A DNA stretch of 64,000 nt, taken from the NCBI GenBank assembly GCA_030407085.1, contig CM059587.1, positions 66,322,001-66,386,000 of the forward strand, given 5' to 3'. Of this stretch, positions 1 through 10,944 are shown piece by piece (within the stretch, counting starts at the first letter, position 1; each line of letters begins with the position of its first letter). The notes under the pieces are model-generated. The model was not told the DNA's origin. It made no database searches and saw only the letters and a program-made list of their open reading frames with translations. The position numbers and the translations under genes were made by a program. The DNA comes from Trichopria drosophilae (taxonomy: Eukaryota; Arthropoda; Insecta; Hymenoptera; Diapriidae).

Positions 1-1
1 T

Positions 2-291
2 GATCGGCCTTACAGAGTTGGGAGAGGTGTTGCCATCTATGTCCATAACTCACTAACTTCTCACACTATTATTTCTTCTGTAAATTCTACCCCGAATGTT
101 ACTACAACTAAATCTACAGAATATTTATTCATTGAGCTATCATTTCAAAACTCCTCTCCCATTTTATTGATATCTGTTTACCGTCCACTCGGCGTAACAT
201 TGCTAAAAGATTTAGAAGCTGATCTTGCCAGAATAATACATAAATATGCAAACATAATCATTATGGGTGATTTGAATATAGGCCTAAATAA
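2..291 (+). pseudogene. LINE endonuclease fragment, upstream part (interrupted)
   Basis: The frame opens at the window edge and reads an APE-type endonuclease of a non-LTR retrotransposon. A glycine-rich 'GRGVAIYVHNSL' strand is followed by 'ISVYRPLG' and the metal-binding 'IIMGDLN' motif, the usual order in LINE endonucleases. The reading ends at a transposon inserted after base 291 and resumes in the same frame at 5964 (codons for Leu-Asn-Lys span the junction). The 5' part of the element lies outside the window. The clade is uncertain (an APE-bearing LINE such as jockey, CR1 or RTE). Only the endonuclease portion is present, so it is an inert fragment. Confidence 0.85.
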
Positions 292-425
292 TAGAGTGGA
301 GCGCAAAACCATTTTTACCGAATTTACAAACGGAATAGGGCGGAAAACTTGCTATAAGTAAATACAAACAAAATGCAAACAAAAATTGAAATCGGTGAAT
401 ATCTTCCATTCGCGCAATGAAGTCA
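292..425. repeat. Left terminal inverted repeat of the 292-5955 transposon
   Basis: This arm is the imperfect reverse complement of 5815-5955. The best conserved blocks are the outer 12 bp and the inner stretch around 390-420. Confidence 0.82.
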
Positions 426-734
426 AAGTTTCAAGTCCAGAGCACGCGAGGTCTAGCCATGACGCGAGGCGAGTCGCGACAGGACAGGGACGTTTCATTT
501 GTTTCTATACTCCAACGATTTGCACTTACTTTCATAACCGCTAGGTGCGATCGTAACTTTTGACGTTGTTTTGGCTCCCAGTATGGAGATGGGTTTCGAA
601 TTAATACATATTATGTCGATTCGTTTTAGTAAGGTTTTACCTTAGAGTTCGCACTTGCATTTACTCAGTAGAAAATACAAATTTTCACTTTTTCATTGCA
701 TTAATTTTACGTCTGCTTCGGTTTCTTTCCTTCA

Positions 735-3058
735 ATGGAAGTTACTACTCAGAAAGGGAAACCTATAACAAGACTTTCATTTGAATGTCCATTAATTAAC
801 AATCCAAAAGATTTACCAAAATCTGTACTTCCTACTAATGGGGATATTTTACGATGTTGCAATAAAGAAAGATTCAATCTTTCGTCTAAACTGAATAGGA
901 CTAACGTATATTTTTCTGATGTAGCCAATACTGTATCACAGAAGATTGAAGCAGTTTATAACAAAGCTTCAATTCCAGTAGTATCCAGGAATAGAATTAT
1001 AAAAAAAAATCCAGGATTATCGCGATAAATATATCAATATCAAAAGTATCGATGTCAAAAAGAGACAACAAAAACATGGACTCGACATTTCAACTAAGGC
1101 TTGCTGAGTTTACAAGTTCAATGACACAGTTGTTTGATGTGGCATCACGCAAGTGCACTATGACATTAAACTGTACTTGTGACAGGTCTTTTGCTCTTTG
1201 CGTCTGTCCAAATCCCATAACTATTACATGTATCTGTGAAAAGTCGAAGAAAATTCCCTCAATCGAATTGAAGTTTATGTATGATCAAAGAACCAATAGA
1301 GAGGGCAAAATATATGGCATTGATCGAAAATCATCCAAGACACTTACTAAGCGACTTAAAAGAAAACAAACCGAGTCCATTCGCTGATGCCGTGAACAAG
1401 AAACTTCCGAATCTGTAATATCCTAGTGTGATAATACAGATGAGTCATCTCCTACAGACGAGGAAATACTTAAACCTCCTAAAAGAATAGCAGCTAGTCT
1501 TAAGGATTCGTCGTCGTTATCTCGTGTTAAGTCGTTGAATTTAAAAAATACAGCTTTAGTATGTGACCGTTTTGGAGTTTCTGATAGAGCAGCCGCGGCA
1601 ATTGTATCTAGTGTTCTTGCTGATGTCGGGGTCATATCAGAGTCGGACAAAGCCCTTGTAATATATCGGAGCAAACTCAGGAGAGAAAAACAGAAAAACA
1701 GGGCAAGTTTGCTGCACGACATACAAACAGACAAATATAATGGAGGCTTATATTTTGATGGTCGTAAAGATAAGACATTGAACATCGAAGCAGTAGGCTC
1801 AAAGCGTTTTAGGCGTACTATTTCAGAAGAACACGTGTCTCTAATTGAACAGCCTGAGTTTAGATACCTAAGCCATGTTGTTCCGAAATGTGGTAGGGCA
1901 AAACACATAAAGGAGGCAATAATATCTGATCTTGTTAACCGATGTTCTCTTTCCCTTCAAGAGCTGGATGTAATGGGATGTGATGGAACAAACGCAAATA
2001 CTGGCTGAAAAAATGGTGTTATTCGTCATATAGAATCTTATTTGCAACGGGAAGTACAATGGGTTATATGCATTTTATACCTTAACGAATTTCCACTTAG
2101 ACACGTTCTTGAATATCTAGATGGTCCTACGTCTGGACCCAAGTCATTTTCTGAGCCAACTGGGAAGGCTCTGTTAAATTGCCACAGATTACCGGTAGTG
2201 AAATTTCAGAAGGTTGATGTCTTCCTACCAGATGTGGACACTGATGACCTCAGCAAAGATCAAAAGTATCTTCTGCGCATCTCTCAAGTTATCCAAACAG
2301 GGAAATGCCCTCTTGATCTTGCTATGGCAGATCCTGGCTCAATCTGTCATTCCCGTTGGCTAACAACAGCAAACAATATACTCAGATTGTACATATCAAC
2401 AAGAGAACCAGCTACTGCTTTAACCCAGACAGTTAAATTTATTCTTACTTGCTATGTGCCAGTATGGTTTTCTATAAAAAAACACAGCTCAATATTGGAC
2501 GGACCCAAAAATCTATTCTTGATGATACAGGCGTCCAGAAACCTAACAAAAAAGTTGCAGAAGGTTGTTCATCCTGTAATACAAAATAACGCTTACTTCG
2601 CGCATCCTGAAAACTTGCTGCTGTCTATGTGTGTCGACGATAGAAAGCAAATTAGGGAGCTCGCTTTAAAGCGTATTTTGAAGGCTCGGACTGACAAATC
2701 TCAACAAGAAAAGAAATGTGGGATACGCGACTTTATTATTTCGAAACTAAACTTCAGCGCTTCTATTATAGCGACTTAATTGATTGGAGGAATCAAAACT
2801 CTTTTCGCCTCCACTCTTAAAGAGCGTTTCAAACGAGGAAATTACTAGTCTAATTGAAATGGAAGAGATTCCACAGTGGGACATTCAAAGCATTCCCTGT
2901 CACACGCAAGCTGTGGAATGCTGCGTGAAGCTGGTAACAGCATCAGCAGAAAATGTGGTGGGATTTGAAAACAGAGACGGATTCATCCGATCCACTTTAA
3001 AATCAAGAGAAAGCATGCCCAAGTTTAATGCAAAGTCAGAGTTTTCATTTTCACAGTA
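735..3058 (+). pseudogene. Decayed transposase-like ORF set of the 8-bp-TSD transposon
   Basis: Several open stretches on one strand (735-1028, 1052-1387, 1535-2008, 2042-2779, 2784-3059) read as one broken protein of roughly 750 residues. The N-terminal half has a Cys-rich segment ('CTCDRSFALCVCPNPITITC'). The centre has 'LDVMGCDGTNANTG', where the Asp is a plausible catalytic residue, and the C-terminal half has 'HSRWLTTANNILRLYIST' and 'RELALKRILKARTDKS'. I recognise this as a multi-copy arthropod hypothetical family, normally left unannotated. A TGA follows 'NANTG' and frameshifts separate the other pieces, so it is not functional. The assignment as transposase rests on its position between matching TIRs plus an 8-bp TSD. 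Confidence 0.6.
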
Positions 3059-3182
3059 AATAACCTGCCCTTATATAATATGGTTGGATGGTTGGAAAGG
3101 GCGGTGGCAGAACTCAACGTGCAGTCACCTTCTCGTGGTAAGTTCCGAGTCGTTTCTAGTCTTTATGAAACGGGCTAAGTGC

Positions 3183-3259
3183 TGCACACACACACACACA
3201 CACGCACGCACGCACTCACGCACGCACGCACGCACGCACACAAACACACACACACACAA

Positions 3260-3350
<91 letters not shown>
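3183..3350. repeat. Compound microsatellite: (CA/GCAC)n followed by (TA)n
   Basis: Alternating purine-pyrimidine DNA runs without a break for about 165 bp. It starts with CA and CGCA units (3183-3260) and ends in a near-perfect run of about 43 TA dinucleotides (3264-3350). Open frames through it on both strands (poly Ile-Tyr, His-Thr) are artefacts of the repeat. Confidence 0.97.
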
Positions 3351-3351
<1 letters not shown>

Positions 3352-4544
3352 CTTGTACAAAAATCTTGAACAGTATATACAGGGTGGCCGATTTATCTGA
3401 AGACATAGAAATATCTCGAGAACTATGCACAGAATCAAAAAAGGTGTGGGATGAAAGTTGTTCGACACGAAGAGGGGCATCCAGTGGTAATGAAATTGAC
3501 CCCCGCCCCACCCCCTGGGGATGGGGTGGGGGAAAAACAATAAATCTTAATAGGAACCCCCATTTTTTATTGCAGATTTAGATTCTCCGGAGAAAAGTAC
3601 ACCAATTTGACCTAGGAGCTATTGCATTTTGGTTCACAGGTGGCGCTGTAATTGATAAAAATCAAAATTTATCTGAAGACATGGAAATACCTCGAGAACT
3701 ATGCACAGAATAAAAAAAGGTGTGAGATGAAAGTTGTTCGACACGAAGGGGGGCATCCAGTAATAATGAAATTGACCCTCTCCCCCACCTCCTGGGGATG
3801 GGGTGGGTGAAAAACAATAAAACTTAAATAGGAACCTCCATTTTTTATTGCAGATTTGAATTCTCCGGAAAAAAGTACACCAACTTAACCTAGGAGCTAT
3901 TACATTGTGGTTCACAGGTGACGCTGTAGTCGACAAAAAGCGAAAGTAAAAAATCCCTAAAATTTGACGTCTCCAGAATTCACATCACACCTTATAAATA
4001 ATAGTAGACGTATTTTATTTTAAAAATACTATTCAATGCCACCACTACGAAATGTTTGTTTTTCTTTGACTTTATACTATTCTTGTAATGTATTTTCTAG
4101 CCGCTACAATGGAAATTATCTGAAAAATAATCATGGATTTGGTTGTGGGTCAAAAATAGTATATTATGCTTTAAGGGAGGAAAGAGCGTGATCAACGAGT
4201 GGAAGGTTTGCTGCGCGAGCGAAGCGAGGGCAGCCCTCTCACGAGGTGCGCGCGCATTCCTCTCGTGAAGCATACGCTAGTTTTTTCTTGGCCGCATCCA
4301 TTACTCCCGCGGGCAGCACTTTTCATCCCACGGGAGTAATGAGAACGAAATGCGCATGCGCGCCGGCACTCAGACGGAATTGACAACTTTCGCCCCGCGT
4401 AGCGGATATGAAATACGGTCATTCTAACAAAGCCGGGAAAAAATACATTTAGCCTTACCCAGGAACAACGACGTGGAAGTAGTATTTTTCTGTTCCCTTT
4501 GGGGTGCTTGTTTTACGTGAGTCCCCTTGCCTCTCACTGTTCAC

Positions 4545-5544
4545 TTAGTTCAGTAAGTGTTCGAAATGTTGACCTTCCACTTCAATGCATTTATTTATTC
4601 TTTCTTCAAATGACTTTATACAGGATTGTATCATATCTGCAGAAATTTCTGCGCAAGCAGTTCTTATGCGTTCCACCATGTTTTCACGAGTCGTTGGTAC
4701 TTGTTCATAAACCTTACCTTTTAGGTAACCCCATAGGAAGAAATCCGGAAATGTTAAATCACGTGACCTCGCCGGCCAATTAATGGGGCCACTTCTACCA
4801 ATCCACCGACCATTGTAATCACGGTCTAGTACTTCCCTTGCTACTCTTGAAAAATGTGCTGGGCAACCATCATGCTAAAACCACATTGTCCATCGGACGT
4901 CCATAGCAACATCGTCAAGTAGTAATGGTAGTTGTTGTTCTAGGAAATCTCGATAATTTGTTCCATTCAAATTACCTTCAATGAAATAAGGACCAATGAG
5001 TTTATTTCCTATGATTCCACACCAAACGTTCACCGACCAAGGACGTTGATGATTAACTTGTCGTAACCAATGGGGATTTTCTACGCTCCAATAATGCATG
5101 TTATGCCTATTGAGGCCACCATAGTTCGTGAATGTAGATTCATCTGAAAATAATACATTAACAAAGAAATTGTGCCCATTCACAAAACACCACTCGGTTA
5201 TGAAAATCAGCGCCATGTAGTTTCTGATGCAGTGAAATGTGATATGGGTGAAACTTATGACGATGCAATATTCTTTGAATACTATCTCTGGAAATGCCGG
5301 AATCGCGATGTAATTGTGGTGTGCTTACACGTGGATTTTGGTGAATAGCTGCTAGTACAGCTACTTCGTTAGCTTTTCCTGTAACCGTTAATCTTCGCTT
5401 CCTTTTTTTCATTTGTACGCTGCCGTCAGAGTGAAAGGCATTCAGAACTTTCCCAACAGGGTCAACAGCGTCACCTGTGAACCACAATGTAATAGCTCCT
5501 AGGTTAAGTTGGTGTACTTTTTTCCGGAGAATCCAAATCTGCAA
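4545..5544 (-). pseudogene. Mariner-family DDE transposase (disrupted)
   Basis: The order of motifs is a helix-turn-helix region ('RVSTPQLHRDSGISRDSIQ'), first Asp in 'VLFSDEST', second Asp in 'HDGCPAHFS', third Asp in 'RDLTFPDFFLWGYLK', and a C-terminus ending at the TAA complement 4545-4547. Counting residues gives 41 between the second and third Asp, i.e. DD41D as in the rosa group of mariners. Two lesions are visible: a frameshift around 5160-5215 between the N-terminal and catalytic parts, and an in-frame TAG at 4875-4877 just before His-Asp-Gly, where Gln would be expected. The true start could lie inside 5544 because the first codons overlap the TIR. The copy is inactive but young enough to align end to end. 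Confidence 0.88.
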
Positions 5545-5736
5545 TAAAAAATGGAGGTTCCTATTTCAGTTTTATTGTTTTTCCCCCACCCCACCCCCAG
5601 GAGGTGGGAGAGGGGGTCAATTTCATTATTGCTCGATGCCTCCCTTCGTGTCGAACAACTTTCGTCCCACACTTTTTTTGATTCTGTGCATAGTTCTCGC
5701 GATATTTCTATGTCTGCAGATAAATCGGCCACCCTC
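5475..5736. repeat. Right TIR of mariner copy 1
   Basis: Reverse complement of 3380-3645. The outermost base differs (C at 5736 where G is expected). Confidence 0.88.
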
Positions 5737-5814
5737 TATATATATTGATAAAAAAAGAGATATAAATTGCGTGAATAAACAATATTTTTTATAAAAGGCG
5801 GGTCTTAAACCTTA

Positions 5815-5955
5815 AAACTTTGACCTCATTGCGCGAATGGAAGATACTCACCGATTCAAATTTTTTTTTTGCATTTTGTTCGTCTTGACTTCCCCAAGTT
5901 TTTCGCTCTATTGCGTTTTTAAATATAAAAAAAAATGATTTTTCGCTCCACTCTA
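5815..5955. repeat. Right terminal inverted repeat of the 292-5955 transposon
   Basis: Mirrors 292-425. It ends CGCTCCACTCTA immediately before the CTCAATAA target copy. Confidence 0.82.
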
Positions 5956-5963
5956 CTCAATAA

Positions 5964-6234
5964 GACTAACCATGCGTCTACCTACTTACGAACATTGGCC
6001 ACCAACTACAATCTTTCCATCATTCCATATTTTTCTACACATTTCACGTGCACCTCATCATCCTGGATTGATCTTTGTCTTGCCAATGTCATATCCGCGG
6101 TGCGTTCATACACACAGACGACTGGACCGTCAAAATCCAACGACGACCTGATTTCTATAGAATACGACTTGATAATCCCACCATGTAGAAAACTAAGTAA
6201 CTTCACTTCCACATCTTTCTGCAACGAAGGCCAT
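5964..6234 (+). pseudogene. LINE endonuclease fragment, downstream part
   Basis: This continues the frame of the 2-291 fragment after the inserted transposon. It includes 'SSSWIDLCLAN' followed by 'SNDDLISIEYDL', the conserved S-x-IDL and S-[HD]-D/H-L strands at the end of LINE APE endonucleases. His of the final motif appears as Asn/Asp, and a stop (6235-6237) ends the frame, after which no reverse transcriptase could be followed. The fragment is old and dead. Confidence 0.8.
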
Positions 6235-6239
6235 TAGCG

Positions 6240-7530
6240 CTCTTACCATCTTTCCTGGGTCGCTAACTTGCAATACCGCAGTTCCTTTTCGAACGAGTAC
6301 AGTACTCCTCTGAGTTTTTTTGCTGTTACAATGTTATACCTGGAAAGTTGTTAGTTAGCAAGGTATCCGGGGTTTCTATGGAGATTTAGCAAATTCGCTA
6401 TTTTCCTTTTAATAAATAGTATTATCGTCTACCGTAATTTTCTTTGGACAGTATTCTCGCAAACTTTTTTGTAGAGGAGATGTTTTATGTTTCCTGGTGT
6501 TCGACCATTTAATTTTATGACCGAGCCTTATCCGCCTGTACATTAAATATAATCTATACAATACTTATAGAAAACATTCAAATACAGCGCAATTTAAGTG
6601 ATATGGAACGAAAATCAGAGATATATAAATAAGATAGAATTAGTCATAATAACAAACATTATTTATAATACGTTTTTTAAAACTTAAAATAGAACTGATG
6701 GAGCGAGTGTTCATTTTCAAGTCATTCGATACACGTTTAAGGGACGCGTAAAGCAAATTGTAACAATAATTTCATTCTACGCGATATTTCATGAATAGTT
6801 CTATGATTGCGAATAGTATATGGAAGAGCACGAAAACGACTAACATTCGATGGAAAGCCAGATAAGTAAAGTCTAAAATTAGGTAAATTTCGAAAGTTGG
6901 AATCATGAAGAAAATCGACATAGAGGTTTTCATTCGAACACATATTGCTGCAGTAGGTCCGTATACGAAATAAATATAAGCGAAAATATAACAGAGGTAC
7001 CACCTTTCCTTAGTAGAAAGTAGCGCAGATATTGTCAATATCTGATCACAGCATTCAATAATTGGATCATTAACATTTAACATTAAAATCGCATTAATCC
7101 ATTAAAGAATATATTTCTTTACGAGTCAGTCATATTTTGTGCTTGGGGGTGCATCACGCACAATAATTATCTTAGTAGGAAATGATTCAATGCGCTAATA
7201 CTTGTACATAAACTGATCTTGACAAATAAATCACTGAAATCGTAAGAAGAACTATAATTTGTAGTCGATTTGGAAGGATTTATTAGAAGTTTAAATACGT
7301 ATACTTTACTAATGTAAATTTATAAAAAAAAATTATGCATCAATTTTGGAAACGATTGAATATTACTCATTTGTAGATTTATAATGCTTTTATTTATATA
7401 TCGGTTAGATAAATGTCCCGAAGGAGCCAAGTTTGAGCATAGGTGCAATGTACACTTTAATACTATATAGTTGTTTAGTGTTTTTTATAATTCACACGAT
7501 ATATCGGTAGTTATCTTTTAATAGTTCTAG
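6240..7530. other. Upstream intron sequence of the FARP/Cdep gene
   Basis: AT-rich, ending in the splice acceptor TTCTAG at 7525-7530. Apart from the minus-strand ORF at 6737-7083 I see no recognisable element. Confidence 0.6.
6737..7083 (-). CDS. Hypothetical hydrophobic ORF fragment, antisense in intron
   Basis: Two overlapping frames (6772-7083 and 6737-7003) are open on the minus strand. The longer gives 103 residues with three strongly hydrophobic segments (around residues 28-45, 50-65 and 72-95), for instance 'MLVVFVLFHILFAIIELF'. That pattern would fit a piece of a multi-pass membrane protein such as a chemoreceptor remnant, but no family motif is visible and AT-rich DNA produces such ORFs by chance. 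It lies antisense in a host intron with no splice or promoter evidence. Treat as doubtful. Confidence 0.2.
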
Positions 7531-7685
7531 GCTGTATGGACGAAGTTGAAGAAGACATGCAATCAGATTTCGAAAGAATATCTTCTGCCGATTCTAAATC
7601 TCCTCAACGGAGCAACACTTCAGTTCACGTCTGCTGGCATCGAAATACGAGCATTAGTTATAGCGATCAATTTCGAGCATTCCAG
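7531..7685 (+). CDS. Cdep: FARP1/2-type RhoGEF gene, exon A (linker before second PH domain)
   Basis: The exon is bounded by an acceptor AG at 7529-7530 and a donor GT at 7686-7687. It reads 51 codons after a split codon, ending in phase 0. The peptide contains 'SVHVCWHRNTSIS', which matches the conserved segment just upstream of the C-terminal PH domain in vertebrate FARP1/FARP2. Joined to exon B at 35891 the frame continues Phe-Gln-Asn-Gln-Leu-Ser-Gly, as in the family. The acidic Ser-rich start (Met-Asp-Glu-Val-Glu-Glu...) is the variable linker; the Met at 7536 is internal, since a Cys codon precedes it in frame. FERM, RhoGEF and first PH exons lie upstream of the window. The product is a membrane-associated Rac/Rho GEF acting in neurite and synapse development in vertebrates. 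Confidence 0.9.
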
Positions 7686-8213
7686 GTAATGTAATAAATA
7701 AGCATTATTTTATGTATTTATTGAATTTGTAAATTGCAAGGTGCTAATTGATCTGCAGACGATTCACATTTGCAACAATCAACTTGACGTATATCATGCC
7801 TTTCAGTTGCGCCAGTATGCAGAATTTGATTAAAACAAATGATGTTGCTTATAATCAAAATGTTTTTATTAATAATAACACATCTTCTTAATAATAACAA
7901 TAAATAATAAATTTTATTATTATATGTTATTTATTAAATTCATGACTCTAGCTTTTTATGTGTACAAGATCAGTGTCCAATGCACTTTTACAAATTGAAC
8001 AAGCCGGAAAAATCCTTCACAGAAACGAAACATGAAGACTCTCGATGCGATAGTCGTAATTTGTTTAAAATATTCTGTCTTAAATTAATAGAAAAAACTC
8101 ATGAATAGCACAATCCACCTTGTGTACATGAAAATATGCCGCGCGCTTATTTATAACTTGAATACGCAGGTTATACTATTCTCACCGAGTAGCCTAGTGA
8201 TTATTTATCATAG

Positions 8214-8462
8214 CTAAGGTAAATCCGAAGTAATTAGCTCCATGAAGCCGTTCCATCCAGGTATATCGACAACGCATTTCCATTTTCCGTATTGCCATAT
8301 GAAATCTGTTACTGTAGGCAAAATATCCCTAGATATTTTATACAGTTCATTGACATCAGAGACACGGACATTGAACAATCCTGCTAACGCATATTTTTTA
8401 CCCGGTATTTCACCGCCGTTTTTGTCGACGATTCTTGGCATTCCGTTCCGCAAAATATGCAA
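8214..8462 (-). CDS. Hypothetical ORF, possible fragment of a multi-copy arthropod family
   Basis: An 82-residue minus-strand frame containing 'VDIPGWNGFMELI' and 'NGGEIPGKKYALAGLF'. The 'PGWNGFM' stretch recalls a repetitive hypothetical protein family seen in many arthropod genomes that I cannot name or assign a function. No start context or partner exon is evident. It lies antisense inside the host intron, so a transposon remnant is more likely than a gene. Confidence 0.3.
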   Translation of the reverse strand: MHILRNGMPRIVDKNGGEIPGKKYALAGLFNVRVSDVNELYKISRDILPTVTDFIWQYGKWKCVVDIPGWNGFMELITSDLP

Positions 8463-8759
8463 TTTTTCTCGACATCAAAAAGTGGATCTTGATTTCTCTT
8501 GATATTGAGTTGCTGCGCCGGGAAGCCGAAAGAGCTGATTTTTTAACATTTTGTAACAGATACTGTGTACACTAACTTCGTTTAAGTTCTGTAACATTTT
8601 ACGGTTTTCTTCATCTCATCTTAAAACGGACACAGATAATATAGTTTTAATACCCTTCGATTTCACTACATTCACGTCTGTAATTAAAGCTTTACCATAT
8701 AAAGCAATTTGAGGTACTCATTGTTATTCGCGAGAAACGAAACTAAAACAATTTCATAA

Positions 8760-8975
8760 AAGTGCATTAATACATAGTCAAAAAAATGCACTGACAGAAT
8801 TTTCAAAAACGGCATTGACAAAGTGTCCAAAAACGGCACTGACAAAGTGACCAAACACGGCACTAACAAAATGACCAAGAATAAAGAATGAACTGAAAAA
8901 ATGAGTGAAAGTGGCACTAACGAAAAAGTGCAAAAACTGCACTAACAAACTGCCAAAAAAATGCAAAAACTGTCA
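8760..8975. repeat. Degenerate tandem repeat, ~24-25 bp period
   Basis: Units of the form 'AAAACGGCACTGACAAAGTG' recur with drift (8786-8965), the best four between 8800 and 8880. The unit decays to 'AAAACTGCACTAACAAA' at the right side. Open frames on both strands here are repeat artefacts. Confidence 0.8.
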
Positions 8976-8999
8976 CAAAACATTTTCTACCAAAATGTT

Positions 9000-10048
9000 C
9001 TCTACGTTCTCCTTTCTAAATGCATGTGCTCCCCATGAAATTCAGAAAGAAACTGTGAGAAGATGCGAGCAAAACAAGAACAAACAGGCATAGAGGAACA
9101 GATGTTTTGTTAAATGCGACCCTCGCATTCCATTCTACGCATGAACGTGCCAGACGAACGAAACACAAACAACATTGATACGAAAAAGCATTTTAATATA
9201 TATAACGAAAATACTTCATATTCACAGAAATTAAATATTATTTTTTATTAATATTAAAATAACGAAAGACAGTTCGTTTGCAAAAAAATAATTAAACATA
9301 CAAAACTACGAAGATGCAAATTTTTATATTTTCGAGTTCAATTCCTCGAACATCATTTATAATTTTCGATATGCCATAAAATATAACTCGTACAGCATCA
9401 TAAAGCCTATGAAAAAGATATATTACATTAATTTTTTACAGTAGTAAAGTCGGAAATCCCAGGCGCAGCCATTTCATGCCGCGTAGAGACACGGCCGATT
9501 TACCGCTGATCCGCTGATGGAGAGATCCCACTGCGAGGGAGCTCTACAAGGAGTACTTTTCAACCAAATTAAATTGTTCATTTTTTTATGATCTACAACT
9601 TTTATTTCAAAAGTTTTTCATTTCCGATAAAAACTAACGAATAAAACGCAAAAAAAAATAAAAATTTATCTGTTTTATTTTACTTAATTCATCGATATCT
9701 CGAGAACAATCGATTAATCGCAAAAATGTTATACAACATAATTTGTAGAGGAGAAAAAAATCGTTAAAATGGGCTATTATAAAAGTATTTTGCATTATTA
9801 GAGCCCGAGTTAACGCAAAAAAACGATTTTTATATGTTTTTAGTCTAGCAAAAAGAGCAAGCCCTCTCAGGTGCTGAAAACTTGGAGTTAAGCTTTTCTT
9901 GATGTCCCCTACACTGTAGAAAAAAATTGCGAGTCGGAATTATGTCTTTTGCAGGCCTTTTTTGTGCAAAGTGACTGGATTATTATGGAACATAATTTAA
10001 TAATAAAGTCCCAGAAAAATTAGTTATTTAAAAGTTAATCAAAGATAT
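9000..10048. other. Gene-free intron segment
   Basis: AT-rich with long A/T runs. A short GC-rich patch lies at 9470-9545. I see no coding capacity or clear terminal repeats. Confidence 0.5.
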
Positions 10049-10077
10049 GGGCAAATCCACAGAACTTTTAACTTTTG
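10049..10077. repeat. Left 29-bp TIR of the 10049-14838 transposon
   Basis: Identical to the complement of 14810-14838. Confidence 0.9.
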
Positions 10078-10944
10078 GTATAAAAAAAAATCGAAAAAAA
10101 TCTTAGTCGCACACTATTCCCACTTTACATACGTATTTGTATAACTTATTAGGAGTGATAATCCATGCCTGTGCAACTTTTTTATTGCGTGCCGTCAAAG
10201 CAGGTTGAAGGTCAAATGAAACTAAAACTTACAAATCAAATTTTATTCAAACATTTCTTTATTTACTAGAATTTTGTTTTCTTCTACAAAGGTAACAGTA
10301 ATTAACATAAATAAACACAATTTTACTCCTAACATTACACATAATAATCATTCGTCCATTAGATTTTCTTGGATTTTCTTAGATTTTTTTTCTCGATTAA
10401 TTTCGTTTTTTTCAACTTTGCCCGTTTTCTTATGTTTGAGCTTTTTTTCCTGCAGCTTCAGTTGAATATTTACATGGATTCAATGCATAATGGTTACAAG
10501 GTGGAGTGCTTAAATACAATCAGTACATGATAAATAATTTAAATATAAAATATTATTTTCCGTATTCTTCCAAATAAGTTGGTGAATTTTCATTGAATTT
10601 GAAGCTGCTTTTAAATCATTAATTGTTAATTTATCGATTTCTTTGATTTTATTTTCGGTAACTAAAAATATATTTATCTTTGAATTAACTGAGTTACTAA
10701 TTACATTTAACATATCTTGAGCAGAAGTAACATCTTTCCCACGTGTAGCCCAGTCAAATTATACATTTAGCGGGAAAAAATTCTTAGTAATCATGTTTTA
10801 TGTCCTTTGTCCTTAAAACATTATAAATACAATATAGTATTTTACATATATTTTTTATATATATTTCTCAACATTAAATGTACGCATTTTCATCATTTAC
10901 AATTCATTCTTGTACGAGTATTACTGAAGGTAATTATATCGCCT

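Larger units (their letters stand above)
3380..5736 (-). mobile_element. Mariner-like (rosa/DD41D-type) transposon, copy 1
   Basis: The element starts CAGGGTGGCCGATTTATC after a TA (3378-3379) and ends with the complement before a TA (5737-5738), the hallmark of Tc1/mariner insertion. Long TIRs of about 260 bp (3380-3645 and 5475-5736) include a G/C-rich block that overlaps the transposase N-terminal frame. The left side contains a second partial copy of the TIR interior (about 3660-3960), a local duplication. The element sits in the TA microsatellite of the older transposon. A second, internally deleted copy lies at 60537-61998. Confidence 0.92.
292..5955 (+). mobile_element. Unclassified TIR DNA transposon with 8-bp target duplication, inserted in the LINE
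   Basis: Both ends begin with the same terminus (TAGAGTGGAGCG, read inward), and the terminal inverted repeats match imperfectly for about 130 bp (292-425 and 5815-5955). Each includes the blocks 'AAAACTTG', 'CAAAATGCAAA' and 'ATCTTCCATTCGCGCAATGA' in the same order. Flanks are CTAAATAA (284-291) and CTCAATAA (5956-5963), 7 of 8 identical, an 8-bp target duplication as in hAT, P or related superfamilies. Removing 292-5963 makes the host LINE frame continuous, which independently confirms the boundaries. A decayed transposase is carried at 735-3058, and a mariner-like element is nested at 3380-5736. The superfamily is not assigned. Confidence 0.85.

Noticed and set aside
1423..2059. Minus-strand ORFs opposite the first transposase
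   Set aside because: The + strand carries the conserved protein; these are complements.
3125..3581. Overlapping ORFs with poly Ile-Tyr and His-Thr tracts
   Set aside because: They are translations of the (TA)n and (CA)n microsatellite and the mariner TIR, not proteins.
8242..8502. + strand ORF sense to Cdep as an alternative exon
   Set aside because: No flanking splice sites in phase with exon A; the opposite strand gives a more protein-like reading.
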